From: Bdellovibrionales bacterium
GTDB taxonomy: Bacteria; Bdellovibrionota; Bdellovibrionia; Bdellovibrionales; UBA1609
Direction of reading: 5' to 3'
Length of the DNA: 64,000 nt
Assembly (NCBI GenBank): GCA_016716765.1
Contig: JADJVA010000025.1
Coordinates: 372,001-436,000, forward strand
In this document: positions 8,932-18,249 of the stretch, piece by piece
How the letters are laid out: each line of letters begins with the position of its first letter
Position numbering within the stretch: position 1 is the first letter of the stretch
Translations under genes and position numbers: made by a program
Notes under the pieces: generated by a model
The model's database searches: none
Told to the model about the DNA's origin: nothing
The model's input: the letters and a program-made list of their open reading frames with translations, nothing else

Positions 8932-9198
8932 TCTATATCCCCTCCCAATAGAGATATTTGCAATCGCTTAGCCACTCATTTTGATTTTGGGGCGCTTTTA
9001 GTGACTTAATAGGATGCACACTTGTCTATAATTGGAGCAGGTGTCCTATTTGTATGCGGAGTGCCTCGGAGTGGGATGTCTAAGATTTAAGGGCCACAAT
9101 CTGCAAACATAGATCTCCACATTTTCTGAACTGCTTTTGATGGAGTCCATACAGGTTGGCCTCTAAAGTAATTGGTGTTTCAATCCGAGAAGAATTAA

Positions 9199-11250
9199 GT
9201 GAAAACAGAACTGATATTTGGAAAGGTGCAAATCCTGAAAAAATTGAATAAAAGACTGCGATTTGTTATCTTCTTTTTTGCGGCCATCAGTGTTGTGCTC
9301 GTCTACCAAAGCTGTGGAAAATTTGGATCTCGGCAAAGCGCCGTCGTTAACGGATCAAATATTAATATTTTCTGTCCTGAGCGAAAGGCAATGTTGCCTC
9401 GTCTGACTCCTTATGAGTACGGTCAGATTGTCAATGACTTGATGGGCGGCGATTTCGATTCTTCCATTCTGAGTGCCTTGCCGACCTTCCCAACTTTGTA
9501 TGGTTTTGATCGTCTGGCCAATCCCCCCTTTGACAGGGCTTCGGCTGAATCTTACATCAACGTAGCGGAGTCTTTGGCCACTCAATTGACTGGAGATCAG
9601 AGCACGCTTGCCGGTTGCAACATGAAACTTCCCTTCTATGAGAAAACCTGGGACAACTGTGCCCTCCCCGTTGTTTTGAAGGCGGGTCGAGCGCTCTACC
9701 GCAGACCATTGAGGGCGAGTGAAGTGGCAGATCTCAAGGCTTTCTTTTTAGACTCTTTGGCTCTTGGCCATCAGAGAATTCGAACTTCAGTATCCGCAAT
9801 TCAAGGATATTTAGATAGCGTAGCCAATCAGCCCGCGGGGGCATTTGCGCTGTCTGGGGTGTATGCCGCTGGATGGGCCTATGACCCTGACTGGCCTGAG
9901 AGGTCAGTTCAAGTGAAAATCTATGTGAAAAATCAAGGAGCAGGGGGGTTGGGAACTTATCTGGGATCAGCGCTGGCCAATCGTCCTCGCCCTGACGTAA
10001 ATGCAGCCCTTGGGATTGCTGGCGATCATGGGTTTCTATTTCCCATTCCCGCCGCATACCTTAACGGGGCAAATTTCGAAGTGGCGGCTCTAAGTTATGG
10101 AACAGCCACGGATCAGCCACTCAACAACAGCCCGAAGCTGCTTAGTATAGTTTCAAATCTCTCAGGCTCAGCGGCAACTGGCGAATTGGACCAACCATTC
10201 AAGGATGCTCTCGGCGCCACTTTAGTGTCACTGGCCGCTTCCCCCAATTTTGTTTTTAAAATGGAATATTATCCAGGTGGTTTCGAGGACAATGAGGAAA
10301 GCTTTCGCAGAGCTTCCATTTTGTCTCTGTTAACTGGTTCGACTTTTCCGGATAGCGAATTGGCGGACAAAGCTGAGAAGGGAATCCTCGATCTATCTGA
10401 AATGAGAGTGCAGGCAGGACGCCTATTAGACAAATATTCTGGGCGATTTGCCGAAAGTTTTGGAGGCTATTGGATCGGCTACAAAAACAATCTGTCTAAA
10501 GACCGAAGTTCGCTCGATTTTGCTATGGGAGAAGAAGGTAGATTGGTTTTTAAAGAGATACTTTTGCAAAACAGTCCCATCTCTTCAATCTTAAAACCGG
10601 GATACACCTACGCAAACAACATTCTAGGCACCCACTACGGCCTCACTGGGGGATCCAGCCCCACGAACTTTCTCAAAGTGAACTCTGCCGATCGAGGTGG
10701 AATGCTCAATCAGGGTCATTTCCTGACGAGAACGGCAAATTCCGTGCAGACGAACCCAATAAAAAGAGGAACCTGGGTTCTCGACAAAGTTCTGTGTCGA
10801 AGTCTTCCCGCTCTCGACGCAGCTACCTTTGAAGAAATTGCTAAAGCTCAGGACAAAATTAATCCAAATGCTACTCTTGTTGAGCGCATGGAGATCCACC
10901 GAACATACGGGAGCCGGTGCGCAGCTTGCCATTTTCAAATTGATCCTCTGGGGTTGGGCCTAGAGAAGTGGGACATGGCAGGTCGGTTTCGCACCACTTA
11001 TTCCAATGGCAAGCCAGTTCTATCAGGTCTTGATTTTGAAGGCCATAAGGTCGAGAGTCCAATTGAGCTTGCAGATGTAATGTCAAGTTCCAAGGATTTT
11101 CGCAATTGCGTGCGCATCAAGCTAGCCGCTTATGTTCAGGGTATTGATCCAACCCAGGGATCTTCTTGCGGAAGACAAATTGCCTCAGATGTTCCTTTGA
11201 AGGAATTAGTTGTCGATACAATTGTTGATACTCTACAGGAAAAAAAATAA
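9199..11250 (+). CDS. DUF1592/DUF1588-type lipoprotein with haem motif and inserted domain
   Basis: 683 residues from a GTG start. A membrane segment ends in VLVYQSCG (Cys39), probably a lipid anchor. The order of parts is: a DUF1587-like start (PRLTPYEYGQIVNDLMG, near 68), a DUF1595-like helix (YRRPLRASEV, near 167), an inserted segment (about 200-322, with GWAYDPDWP and ANRPRPDVNAALGI), DUF1592 (from about 340), DUF1588 (RGGMLNQGHFLT, then CAACHFQIDPLGLGLEKWD) and a DUF1585-like tail. This architecture is typical of planctomycete and myxobacterial surface cytochromes of unknown substrate. The stop overlaps the ATG of the DUF1552 gene by one base, so the pair is translationally coupled. Confidence 0.85.
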   Translation: MKTELIFGKVQILKKLNKRLRFVIFFFAAISVVLVYQSCGKFGSRQSAVVNGSNINIFCPERKAMLPRLTPYEYGQIVNDLMGGDFDSSILSALPTFPTLYGFDRLANPPFDRASAESYINVAESLATQLTGDQSTLAGCNMKLPFYEKTWDNCALPVVLKAGRALYRRPLRASEVADLKAFFLDSLALGHQRIRTSVSAIQGYLDSVANQPAGAFALSGVYAAGWAYDPDWPERSVQVKIYVKNQGAGGLGTYLGSALANRPRPDVNAALGIAGDHGFLFPIPAAYLNGANFEVAALSYGTATDQPLNNSPKLLSIVSNLSGSAATGELDQPFKDALGATLVSLAASPNFVFKMEYYPGGFEDNEESFRRASILSLLTGSTFPDSELADKAEKGILDLSEMRVQAGRLLDKYSGRFAESFGGYWIGYKNNLSKDRSSLDFAMGEEGRLVFKEILLQNSPISSILKPGYTYANNILGTHYGLTGGSSPTNFLKVNSADRGGMLNQGHFLTRTANSVQTNPIKRGTWVLDKVLCRSLPALDAATFEEIAKAQDKINPNATLVERMEIHRTYGSRCAACHFQIDPLGLGLEKWDMAGRFRTTYSNGKPVLSGLDFEGHKVESPIELADVMSSSKDFRNCVRIKLAAYVQGIDPTQGSSCGRQIASDVPLKELVVDTIVDTLQEKK

Positions 11251-12569
11251 TGAAAGATATTTCTCGGCGCTTAGTTTTAAAAGGGATGGGTGTTCAACTC
11301 ATACTGCCTCTTCTTCAAAACCTAGCGCCCCTATCTGCCCTTGCGGCCGCTCCAAATAAGAGAAAAAATTTTATTGGAGTCTTCTTTCCAAATGGAACGT
11401 ATATCCCGACAGGACAACCAAACGGGTCATGGCACTGGGACTCTGCTGATGGCGTTCTGTATCCACTTAAAGAAGGGGGGGATGCTGTCAATCAGAATGT
11501 TATGATCCTCAGAAATCTCTACAATGGACAGCCGAGCAGAGATCCTCACTGGCAAAATTGTGCAGGCTTTCTTTCGGGCAATCTGATTCGACTCGAACTC
11601 ACGAGGCCTCGCTGTGGAAAGAGCATTGACCAGTTTATTGCCGATGGCAAGAGCACACCGTTTCGATCAGTCGAAATTGGAGGCCCCTACTACCATGAGC
11701 ATCTCCTTGGAGACCACCCAAACTATCCTCATACCTATATGAACCGAATTTCTTGGCGTTCAGATGAGCTCCCTTTGACACCTCACACTGATCCTTATGA
11801 ACTTTTTAGGTACCTATTTGCATCGGGACAACAGGGGGCAAGGGCCTTGGCCTATTTGACTTCAAGAAAGAAGAGCGTGTTGGATCTGGCACTGAATGAG
11901 CTAAAATCAGTTTCAAATAAGACTTCATCAGAGGGCCGGCAGGCCTTAGAAGCTTACGCGACGGGCTTGAGAGAAATTGAAAAAGGAATACAAAGCGGGC
12001 AACCGGTTTGTACGCCACCAGGGGCTCCAACACTGGATTATTCAAATCGAAATATCAATTATGTAGATCGCGTTCAACAGTTTCAAAAGATGTTAGTTTT
12101 CGCATTAAAATGCGACCTCACAAATGTTGGTACGATCATGTATGCGCCTGCTGTTTCGGGAGAGATTAGCTATAGCGGCGATATAGGTCAGGGGATTGAA
12201 CATCATAGTTGCGCTCATCACGGGGGTAATACCTCATCACTCGATCGTTTGAAGACCATGAATCGAATGCATATAAAATTACTTAAACATTTACTGAATC
12301 TCTTAAAAACAAATGGTCTTCTGGATAACACTTTAGTCCTCTATGGCACGGATATGAACGACGGCAATGTTCATGCAACAGATAATATTCCCACACTCTT
12401 GTGCGGGGGCGGAGCCGATCTCAAATTTGGCCAAGCGATCAATCTTCCGCGCACACCTTATCCGAGTCTCCTCTTATCAGGTCTGAGTCTCTTTGATATT
12501 CAAAAGACTTCGTTTGGTGAGGAAAATGTTCTCGCGACTAGCAATATCAATAGTTACATCGGCTCCTAA
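11250..12569 (+). CDS. DUF1552 family exported protein
   Basis: 439 residues. The N-terminus SRRLVLKGMGVQLILPLL resembles a twin-arginine signal (paired Arg, then a hydrophobic core ending ALAAAP), so a folded, perhaps cofactor-containing, protein may be exported. The body matches DUF1552: FIGVFFPNGTYIP early, SWHWDSADGVLYPL, and a C-terminal DNTLVLYGTDMNDGNVH segment that recalls alkaline-phosphatase-like (DUF1501) folds. DUF1552 genes are regularly paired with DUF1592 genes, as here. The reaction is unknown. The same operon context suggests that it acts with the haem lipoproteins around it. Confidence 0.85.
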   Translation: MKDISRRLVLKGMGVQLILPLLQNLAPLSALAAAPNKRKNFIGVFFPNGTYIPTGQPNGSWHWDSADGVLYPLKEGGDAVNQNVMILRNLYNGQPSRDPHWQNCAGFLSGNLIRLELTRPRCGKSIDQFIADGKSTPFRSVEIGGPYYHEHLLGDHPNYPHTYMNRISWRSDELPLTPHTDPYELFRYLFASGQQGARALAYLTSRKKSVLDLALNELKSVSNKTSSEGRQALEAYATGLREIEKGIQSGQPVCTPPGAPTLDYSNRNINYVDRVQQFQKMLVFALKCDLTNVGTIMYAPAVSGEISYSGDIGQGIEHHSCAHHGGNTSSLDRLKTMNRMHIKLLKHLLNLLKTNGLLDNTLVLYGTDMNDGNVHATDNIPTLLCGGGADLKFGQAINLPRTPYPSLLLSGLSLFDIQKTSFGEENVLATSNINSYIGS

Positions 12570-12814
12570 ACGAGTGACGTCATTGCTAAATGATTGTCTC
12601 AAAGCAAGAAATGATCTGAATCTTAAAATGAGACAAATGAGGAAAAAAAAGTGTTCGTTTTGCATCTAGAATGCCGATGAGTCTCTGGGCAATACGTTTT
12701 TGTTAGCCCTAGATGGTGCGTGAATGTATAATTTGAGAAAGATAGCTGATCTCCTTGGCCGTCGTAGTTTTGAGTTTTCAAGAGAGAGCAAAAAAAGCGA
12801 GAGGGGTGTTCGAG

Positions 12815-14749
12815 ATGTCTGCAGATCAAAGGCGAATTCTTTTAGGTAGCTTGTTGGCTTTCGTGCTTGGAGGCTCTTTCCTTCTTTTTCAAAACTGCGG
12901 TGGCAGTTTTGAATCAAGATATCCATTTCATGTTAGCTCAGGTGGTGAGCCTGGAGGGAATTCCACGGGAAGCAAGTTGACCTATTTGGCCTTCCAAGAA
13001 TGTTGGGCCTCGGATGGGTCTGCCAAATTGGTAAGCTGTCTCCAAAAAAAGAATGTTGGGGTCAGCGGTCTTGAGCAAGGGCGGGTTGATGAGTGCGTTA
13101 CCAAAAACAACGGTTTGGAATGGGATGTCGCTCGCTGTTTAAGCGTGAGCGGATTTCCAGTTCATGGCTACCGCTTGCCCAAGCAGAGTGACATTGACAA
13201 ATGTGTTGCTGCGGTAGGAGCGTCGAAAGTAGCGGGATGTCTTGAAAAGAATGGCATAAAGCCAGACAGTCTGGGTCAGGCAAATATCGACCAGTGTCTG
13301 TCGAGTGCTGGAGGGCAGGCAGGAGTTGAAAAGTGTTTGCTTAAAAATGCTGTGTTTCCGGGTCGACTTTTCATTTCTCAGCATGAATTTCATGTTTGCG
13401 CTAAAACTGATTCTTTAGCCACTTCTGCCAAGTGCCTTGAGAATTCGGGCCTCCTCCCGGCGGGGGCAACTCAAGCCACAATTGATACTTGCGTTACCGC
13501 TGTGGGTGAGGATTCTGTTGTAAAATGTTTTCGCAATACCGGTATACTTTCTCGTGCACTTTTGGCTGCTCATGCCAATCGCTGTGTGGAAGAGGTCAGA
13601 GCGCCTAACTTGATCACCTGTCTCGAAGATAATGGCCTCTTTTTAAACGGCCTCGATAAGGCTGTTGCGCAAAATTGCGTGACATCTGTTGGTGCTGGTA
13701 ATTTAACGAAATGTTTGCGTACCCAAGGACAGCTTTCGGCTGTTCCTACTCAAGCGGAAGTGCAGTTTTGTCATGATGTTGCTGGACCAGAAAATATTGA
13801 TTCATGTCTGAGTGCGAATGGTTTGCTCATGCCGGGAATTGACGATGCAAGAATTGCATCTTGCATTGCAGCCGTTGGTCCAGAAAATATAGTCAAATGC
13901 CTTCGCAAGAACGCCATTATTTCAAAGGCTTTGAGCCAGCCTGATGTGAAGAGTTGTGCCATGTATGTTGGCAATGCGAAAATTGCCGGCTGCATAGAGA
14001 AAAACGGGCTTCTGCCTCCAGGAGTTGTCCAAGCAGACATTGATGCTTGCATTGCGAGCGTGGGTTTGGACAGTGTGGCAAATTGCTTGAAAACTAAAAA
14101 ATTTACTCCGCAAGTTCTTAATCAAGAACACATCAATGCCTGTCTGCAACACAAGGGATTGCCAAGTTTGGCGACGTGCTTGACGGCGCATACGTTTCTC
14201 CCAACAGGAGTTACGCAGACGATACTAGATAATTGTGCCACAGCGGTCGGCGAACCAAAAATTGCAATTTGTTTGGCCAACAATAGTTATCTGCCGCTGA
14301 TTCCAACTCAAGATCATATCAACGGTTGCAATATTCAGGGTGGGCAGGCCAATATTGCCCAGTGCTTAAATGACAGTGGGATATTGCCATTTGACGTTAC
14401 CCAGGCCAATATCGATACATGCGTAACCAATGTCGGCTTGGCGAGTGTCGCCACTTGTTTGAGAAATGCCAAACTTCTGGCTATCCCCCTTTCTAAACTT
14501 TTGGCTGCAAACGGAGTTTTTAATCAGAACTGCTTTAGCTGCCATTCAGTTGGAACCATCAGGGGCGGATTCACAATCAGTGATTATACCTCCCTTTCTG
14601 CTCGCGTGGTTGCTGGGAACCCCGCGGGCTCCGAGCTCTATCAAAGAATGACAGCTGCCACGAACTTCATGCCAACAGCCGCAAAACTGGCCCCCGACCT
14701 CATAAAACGGGTGAAGATCTGGATACTTGATGGGGCTCAAAACAACTAG
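12815..14749 (+). CDS. Lipoprotein with 16 di-cysteine repeats and a C-terminal c-type haem motif
   Basis: 644 residues using the ATG at 12815, which follows GAGAGGGG; an upstream in-frame start at 12755 has no better site. A membrane segment ends LLFQNCGG (Cys28). From residue 63 to about 566 there are 16 tandem units of about 31 residues with the pattern C-V-x-x-V-G then C-L-x-x-N-G-x-L-P, the two cysteines usually 12 apart. The unit looks like a helical hairpin that one disulphide could pin. The C-terminus has CFSCH (residues 573-577) and a Met-containing segment (TNFMPTAAKL), a small cytochrome-like domain. I recognise no named family for the repeat. It follows the DUF1552 gene and probably belongs to the same redox locus. 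Confidence 0.8.
   Translation: MSADQRRILLGSLLAFVLGGSFLLFQNCGGSFESRYPFHVSSGGEPGGNSTGSKLTYLAFQECWASDGSAKLVSCLQKKNVGVSGLEQGRVDECVTKNNGLEWDVARCLSVSGFPVHGYRLPKQSDIDKCVAAVGASKVAGCLEKNGIKPDSLGQANIDQCLSSAGGQAGVEKCLLKNAVFPGRLFISQHEFHVCAKTDSLATSAKCLENSGLLPAGATQATIDTCVTAVGEDSVVKCFRNTGILSRALLAAHANRCVEEVRAPNLITCLEDNGLFLNGLDKAVAQNCVTSVGAGNLTKCLRTQGQLSAVPTQAEVQFCHDVAGPENIDSCLSANGLLMPGIDDARIASCIAAVGPENIVKCLRKNAIISKALSQPDVKSCAMYVGNAKIAGCIEKNGLLPPGVVQADIDACIASVGLDSVANCLKTKKFTPQVLNQEHINACLQHKGLPSLATCLTAHTFLPTGVTQTILDNCATAVGEPKIAICLANNSYLPLIPTQDHINGCNIQGGQANIAQCLNDSGILPFDVTQANIDTCVTNVGLASVATCLRNAKLLAIPLSKLLAANGVFNQNCFSCHSVGTIRGGFTISDYTSLSARVVAGNPAGSELYQRMTAATNFMPTAAKLAPDLIKRVKIWILDGAQNN
13001..14512 (+). repeat. 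Sixteen tandem ~94-bp coding repeats (31-residue di-Cys unit)
   Basis: Unit starts fall on TGC/TGT cysteine codons, the first at 13001 and the last at 14420, with a mean spacing of about 94-95 bases. At DNA level the units are well diverged. Protein-level conservation is concentrated on the two Cys, the Val-Gly, and the Gln-x-x-Ile-Asp before the next Cys. The repeats are therefore old rather than recently amplified. Confidence 0.85.
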
Positions 14750-14794
14750 GAATAAAAAAGTTGTCCCGCAGAGTCTTTCGGTGTAAAGGGGCTG

Positions 14795-16012
14795 ATGATC
14801 TGCCCTGAACTGTTAATGCCAGCTGGCGATATCCAGAAACTCAAATATGCCTTTATTTATGGAGCCGATGCGGTCTATCTCGGTGTCCCTCAGTATTCCT
14901 TGAGAGCGCGAGAAAATGAAATCGATCTAGAGGGTCTCAAAGAGGGCATAGACTACGCTCATGGCCTTGGCAAAAAAGTGTATGTCACAGCTAATATTTT
15001 TTCTCGAAATCGAAAATTGAAGCCATTTTTGCCTCAGCTGGCGGATTGGCTTTCTGCTAAGCCAGACGCTCTCATCATGAGTGACCCGGGTTTGATGATG
15101 CTGGTTCGGGAAAAGTTTCCCGACACGCCCATTCACCTTTCGGTCCAAGCCAATTGTATGAATTGGCAAAGTGCTTTGTTTTGGAAGAAGAGCCTCAATA
15201 TCGAGAGGGTCATATTGAGTCGAGAATTGTCATTAGAAGAAATCACAGAAGTCAAAAACAGGGTTCCTGATTTAGAGCTGGAAGCCTTTGTTCATGGGGC
15301 TATTTGCATAGCTTATTCGGGCCGCTGTTTGATGTCGAGCTATATGAGCTACCGGGATGCCAACCAAGGCGTCTGTGATAATTCTTGTCGGGAAAAATAC
15401 AAGATTCAAGTTGAAGATCTTCGTACTCCAGGAGAGTTTTACTCTCTCGAAGAGAATGACGAGGGCACCTACCTTTTTAATGCGAAAGACCTTTGCTTGA
15501 TTGAGCATCTTCGCGACCTTATCGACGCTGGAGTTTCTTCATTTAAGGTTGAAGGCAGAACCAAGTCGGTGAACTATGTTTCGCAAGTGGCAAGGGTTTA
15601 TCGGCAGGCGATTGATGACGCTTTTGCGGGGAAGAATTTTAACCCAGAACTTCGGCGGGAATTAGAGAAAATTTCTAACCGTGGGTACCACGACGGGTTC
15701 CTCATGAAGGAACCTTCGTCTGGGGGTCAAAATTATCTGACATCGAGAACTTCTACTCAAACATTTGCTGGACTGGTGAAGGGGCCATTAAATGGTGATG
15801 GTTTTTTGCCAATTGAGGTCCGAGGTACCTTTAAGGTGGGACAAACTTTGGAAGTGCTGGGGCCTCGTATGAAAAATAAAATATTTCAGGTAAATAAGAT
15901 CTTATCTCCTAAAAATAAAGAAGTTGAAACGGCTCACTCAGGATCTGGGGATTATTGGGTGTCAGGCTGTGATGTGGCTATCGAAAACGGAATCGTTAGC
16001 CTAATAAAGTAG
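14795..16012 (+). CDS. Peptidase U32 family protein, probable tRNA uridine hydroxylation protein TrhP/YegQ-like
   Basis: 405 residues. It opens ICPELLMPAGDIQKLKYAFIYGADAVYLG, the U32 family signature. The cysteine-bearing core AFVHGAICIAYSGRCLMSSY with CDNSCREKY would supply ligands for an Fe-S cluster. E. coli TrhP (YegQ) and RlhA are U32 members that make 5-hydroxyuridine in tRNA or hydroxycytidine in 23S rRNA from prephenate. The length and the single U32 domain fit TrhP better than the longer RlhA. The older label of collagenase-like protease is probably wrong. The ATG follows AAAGGGG. It lies downstream of the repeat lipoprotein but looks unrelated in function. Confidence 0.8.
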   Translation: MICPELLMPAGDIQKLKYAFIYGADAVYLGVPQYSLRARENEIDLEGLKEGIDYAHGLGKKVYVTANIFSRNRKLKPFLPQLADWLSAKPDALIMSDPGLMMLVREKFPDTPIHLSVQANCMNWQSALFWKKSLNIERVILSRELSLEEITEVKNRVPDLELEAFVHGAICIAYSGRCLMSSYMSYRDANQGVCDNSCREKYKIQVEDLRTPGEFYSLEENDEGTYLFNAKDLCLIEHLRDLIDAGVSSFKVEGRTKSVNYVSQVARVYRQAIDDAFAGKNFNPELRRELEKISNRGYHDGFLMKEPSSGGQNYLTSRTSTQTFAGLVKGPLNGDGFLPIEVRGTFKVGQTLEVLGPRMKNKIFQVNKILSPKNKEVETAHSGSGDYWVSGCDVAIENGIVSLIK

Positions 16013-16482
16013 TCATTTTTTAAGGAATTGAAAAATCTCCGAACAACCATAGGCCAATTGTACAAGGCACTTTTGTATGCGTTGATTCAGAGGCAATCGC
16101 AATCGATTGTTGAACAAGTCAAGGTGTTGAAACAAAAAGCAAATCTCACCGCTAGAGATATGCCGAGAGAATGAAATTCTTGAGAAGATGAAAAAAACTG
16201 GTTTCGATTCACTCTTCGCAATTCGAAAGAAGTGACGTTCCTCGTCACCGTGGAGACTTAAAAATCCAGATTTGCAGCACCTTTTACCCTTCAACTCCAA
16301 TTGAACTGACGGGAAAACAGGCACGCATTTAGCAATAAATCCTCTTGAATAGTTCAATATTGCATGGGCTTGGAAATGGTTCACGAGTTACAGCCAAAGA
16401 TTTCTCAGTGGAATCAGCAAGGATCATGCGGTTGGTTGCTATCACTTTTGGATGTGAGCAACGGTTCAATTGGGAGGTTATG
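16013..16482. other. Intergenic region, 470 bp, no convincing gene
   Basis: Neither strand carries a convincing coding sequence. In the first 160 bases the frame of the preceding gene stays open after its stop for about 53 codons and encodes a helix-like peptide, but without a good start. A minus-strand frame of 123 codons lacks any recognisable feature. The last 15 bases hold the GGGAGG ribosome site of the next gene. Confidence 0.5.
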
Positions 16483-18249
16483 ATGAAAACCAAATTGTTT
16501 AAATTTTTGAACGTCATGCTTTTGTCGATCTTCAGTATTTTCGCTTTTGCTGAGGCGCCTTCAGTGGGAAATATAGAGGATGTTTTAACGGAATTGTACA
16601 CCAAGCAACCAGTGTTACGCGTTCAGTTGAACCCACAAATTTTCTATGAGGAGGCCGAAAAAGTAGTGGGAGTTTCAAATGCTAAGAAACTCGATCCACT
16701 TTTAAATACGACAAACCGTTCTGACTTCGAACAATTCATGAGGGTCAGAGCAAAAGTGATCCGTAGGCTCATACGTCATAACATTCCACCAAAGGAGTCT
16801 CTTCCCCGCATTATCGTTTCTGGCCAATCGGTATCGGGAATGTATACGGCCGCTCTTGCAGCTCAGGCAGGATTTGAAGTTACGGTTTATGAAAAAAGAG
16901 ATGGCTATAGGCGAGAAATTCAGTGGTCCTCACGCCAATCTATTCCGGATTCTCTGGCTGCAATTGACATGACGTTGGCTGAAGAATTTATTAGATTTGT
17001 CGCTCGCCCGTTAGAGAAAGGTTATGGTGTTGTTCATCCTGACGGAAGCTTCACAATTCGAGAAGACAGTATAGGCACGTTCAGTTCACCTGATCCAAGA
17101 AAGATTCCTCAAATAGGTGCAGACATGCTGAGCAATTTTCCGGTCGGAACGGTAGAAACCAAAGTAATGGAAGCATTTCTGGAAACGTATACAAAAAACC
17201 ATCCTAATATCATGCGCTTCCATGGACATATCAAGTTGGGAGGAATTAATCGAGAAAGTGGCTTGCATGATGTGACTGAATACAAATATGTTGAACAGTT
17301 CTCAGATAGTGGTAAGCCAAAATACGTAGAGGTTCAGATTGATCGACCAGATGATCGACCAACTTTAGTCATTATTGCTGAAGGCGTTGGTGGAACAACT
17401 CGGCGTGACGTTGGAATTTCTGCAACCCGCATATCGCCGGATCGTCTTCAGATGGCCGGCGTCGTTTGGCTTGAGCAGGCTGGGGAAATTACCACATTGT
17501 ACGGCCAAGATGAAAGCCAGGGTTACGTTGCAGGATCTATGTCGACCAGAGATAGTAAAAAGCGATGGCTTGTTACAGATGTTCCACATTCTGTTCAAAC
17601 TCGACTTGTTGCCACATCCAGCGCAGAAGCAAAGGAAGCTCTACTTGAGACAACGTTTCGAGAAATTGCTGAAAAAAATTTGAGGCTACCGCCTGGATCC
17701 CTGTTTGAAAGAGATGACAAAGGAAACTATAAAATTAAGATCTCTGGTGCTATTGAAAATCAACCAATAGCCACGTTCGAATTGCAACAAAGTATATCTC
17801 CTCGAGCAATCAGCGGACGCAATGTATTTCTTCTCGGTGATGCCGTTGGTAACGGTCATTGGGCAGTTGGCGGTGGAATTCACATCGCTATGGTTTCACA
17901 TGGCGAAAGAATTAAGAAATTATTGGGCCATCTAACTCAAGGAGATTACATGAAAAAATTGAGATTAGCTGGTCAGGAATACAATCAAGGAGTGATCTCT
18001 GACTCTTTGGCATGGGCGCAAAAGGGACTTCACTTTTTCTATCTAGATAGCCCAAAAGAAATGGCCGAGGCCGTCTTCTTGGAAGCGATGGAGGGGTATT
18101 TCAAAGGTACAATCCGGAATCCTCAAATATATATTGATAAAAAAATGGGGGGAACTGGAACTCAGATTAAGGAAATCTCAAGTCCGCCAGGTACGACTGA
18201 AGGCCTCAAACCTAGTCTGACGTGCAGAAAAGTTGTATCTGATCGCTAA
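16483..18249 (+). CDS. Exported FAD-dependent monooxygenase-like protein
   Basis: 588 residues from the second of two adjacent ATGs, five bases after GGGAGG. A signal peptide (KLFKFLNVMLLSIFSIFAFA) is followed by a helical region of about 90 residues. Next comes a Rossmann FAD-binding start, IIVSGQSVSGMYTAALAAQAGFEVTVYEKR, in which the usual GxGxxG is altered to GxSVSG. Near the C-terminus NVFLLGDAVGNGHWAVGGGIH is the conserved GD motif that contacts FAD ribityl in aromatic hydroxylases and squalene epoxidase-like enzymes. The substrate is unknown. Export of such an enzyme is unusual because FAD loading normally occurs in the cytoplasm. Confidence 0.7.
   Translation: MKTKLFKFLNVMLLSIFSIFAFAEAPSVGNIEDVLTELYTKQPVLRVQLNPQIFYEEAEKVVGVSNAKKLDPLLNTTNRSDFEQFMRVRAKVIRRLIRHNIPPKESLPRIIVSGQSVSGMYTAALAAQAGFEVTVYEKRDGYRREIQWSSRQSIPDSLAAIDMTLAEEFIRFVARPLEKGYGVVHPDGSFTIREDSIGTFSSPDPRKIPQIGADMLSNFPVGTVETKVMEAFLETYTKNHPNIMRFHGHIKLGGINRESGLHDVTEYKYVEQFSDSGKPKYVEVQIDRPDDRPTLVIIAEGVGGTTRRDVGISATRISPDRLQMAGVVWLEQAGEITTLYGQDESQGYVAGSMSTRDSKKRWLVTDVPHSVQTRLVATSSAEAKEALLETTFREIAEKNLRLPPGSLFERDDKGNYKIKISGAIENQPIATFELQQSISPRAISGRNVFLLGDAVGNGHWAVGGGIHIAMVSHGERIKKLLGHLTQGDYMKKLRLAGQEYNQGVISDSLAWAQKGLHFFYLDSPKEMAEAVFLEAMEGYFKGTIRNPQIYIDKKMGGTGTQIKEISSPPGTTEGLKPSLTCRKVVSDR

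Noticed and set aside
13001..14512. Regular repeats considered as a CRISPR-like array
   Set aside because: Units are coding, diverged and contiguous with no unique spacers; they form a protein repeat.
16013..16172. Frame of the U32 gene continuing for about 53 codons past its stop as a helix-like peptide
   Set aside because: The U32 protein already ends normally, and the extension has no usable start codon; read-through is not supported.
16013..16384. Minus-strand frame of 123 codons between the U32 gene and the FAD gene
   Set aside because: No signal, domain or ribosome site; overlaps the leader of the next gene; composition not protein-like.
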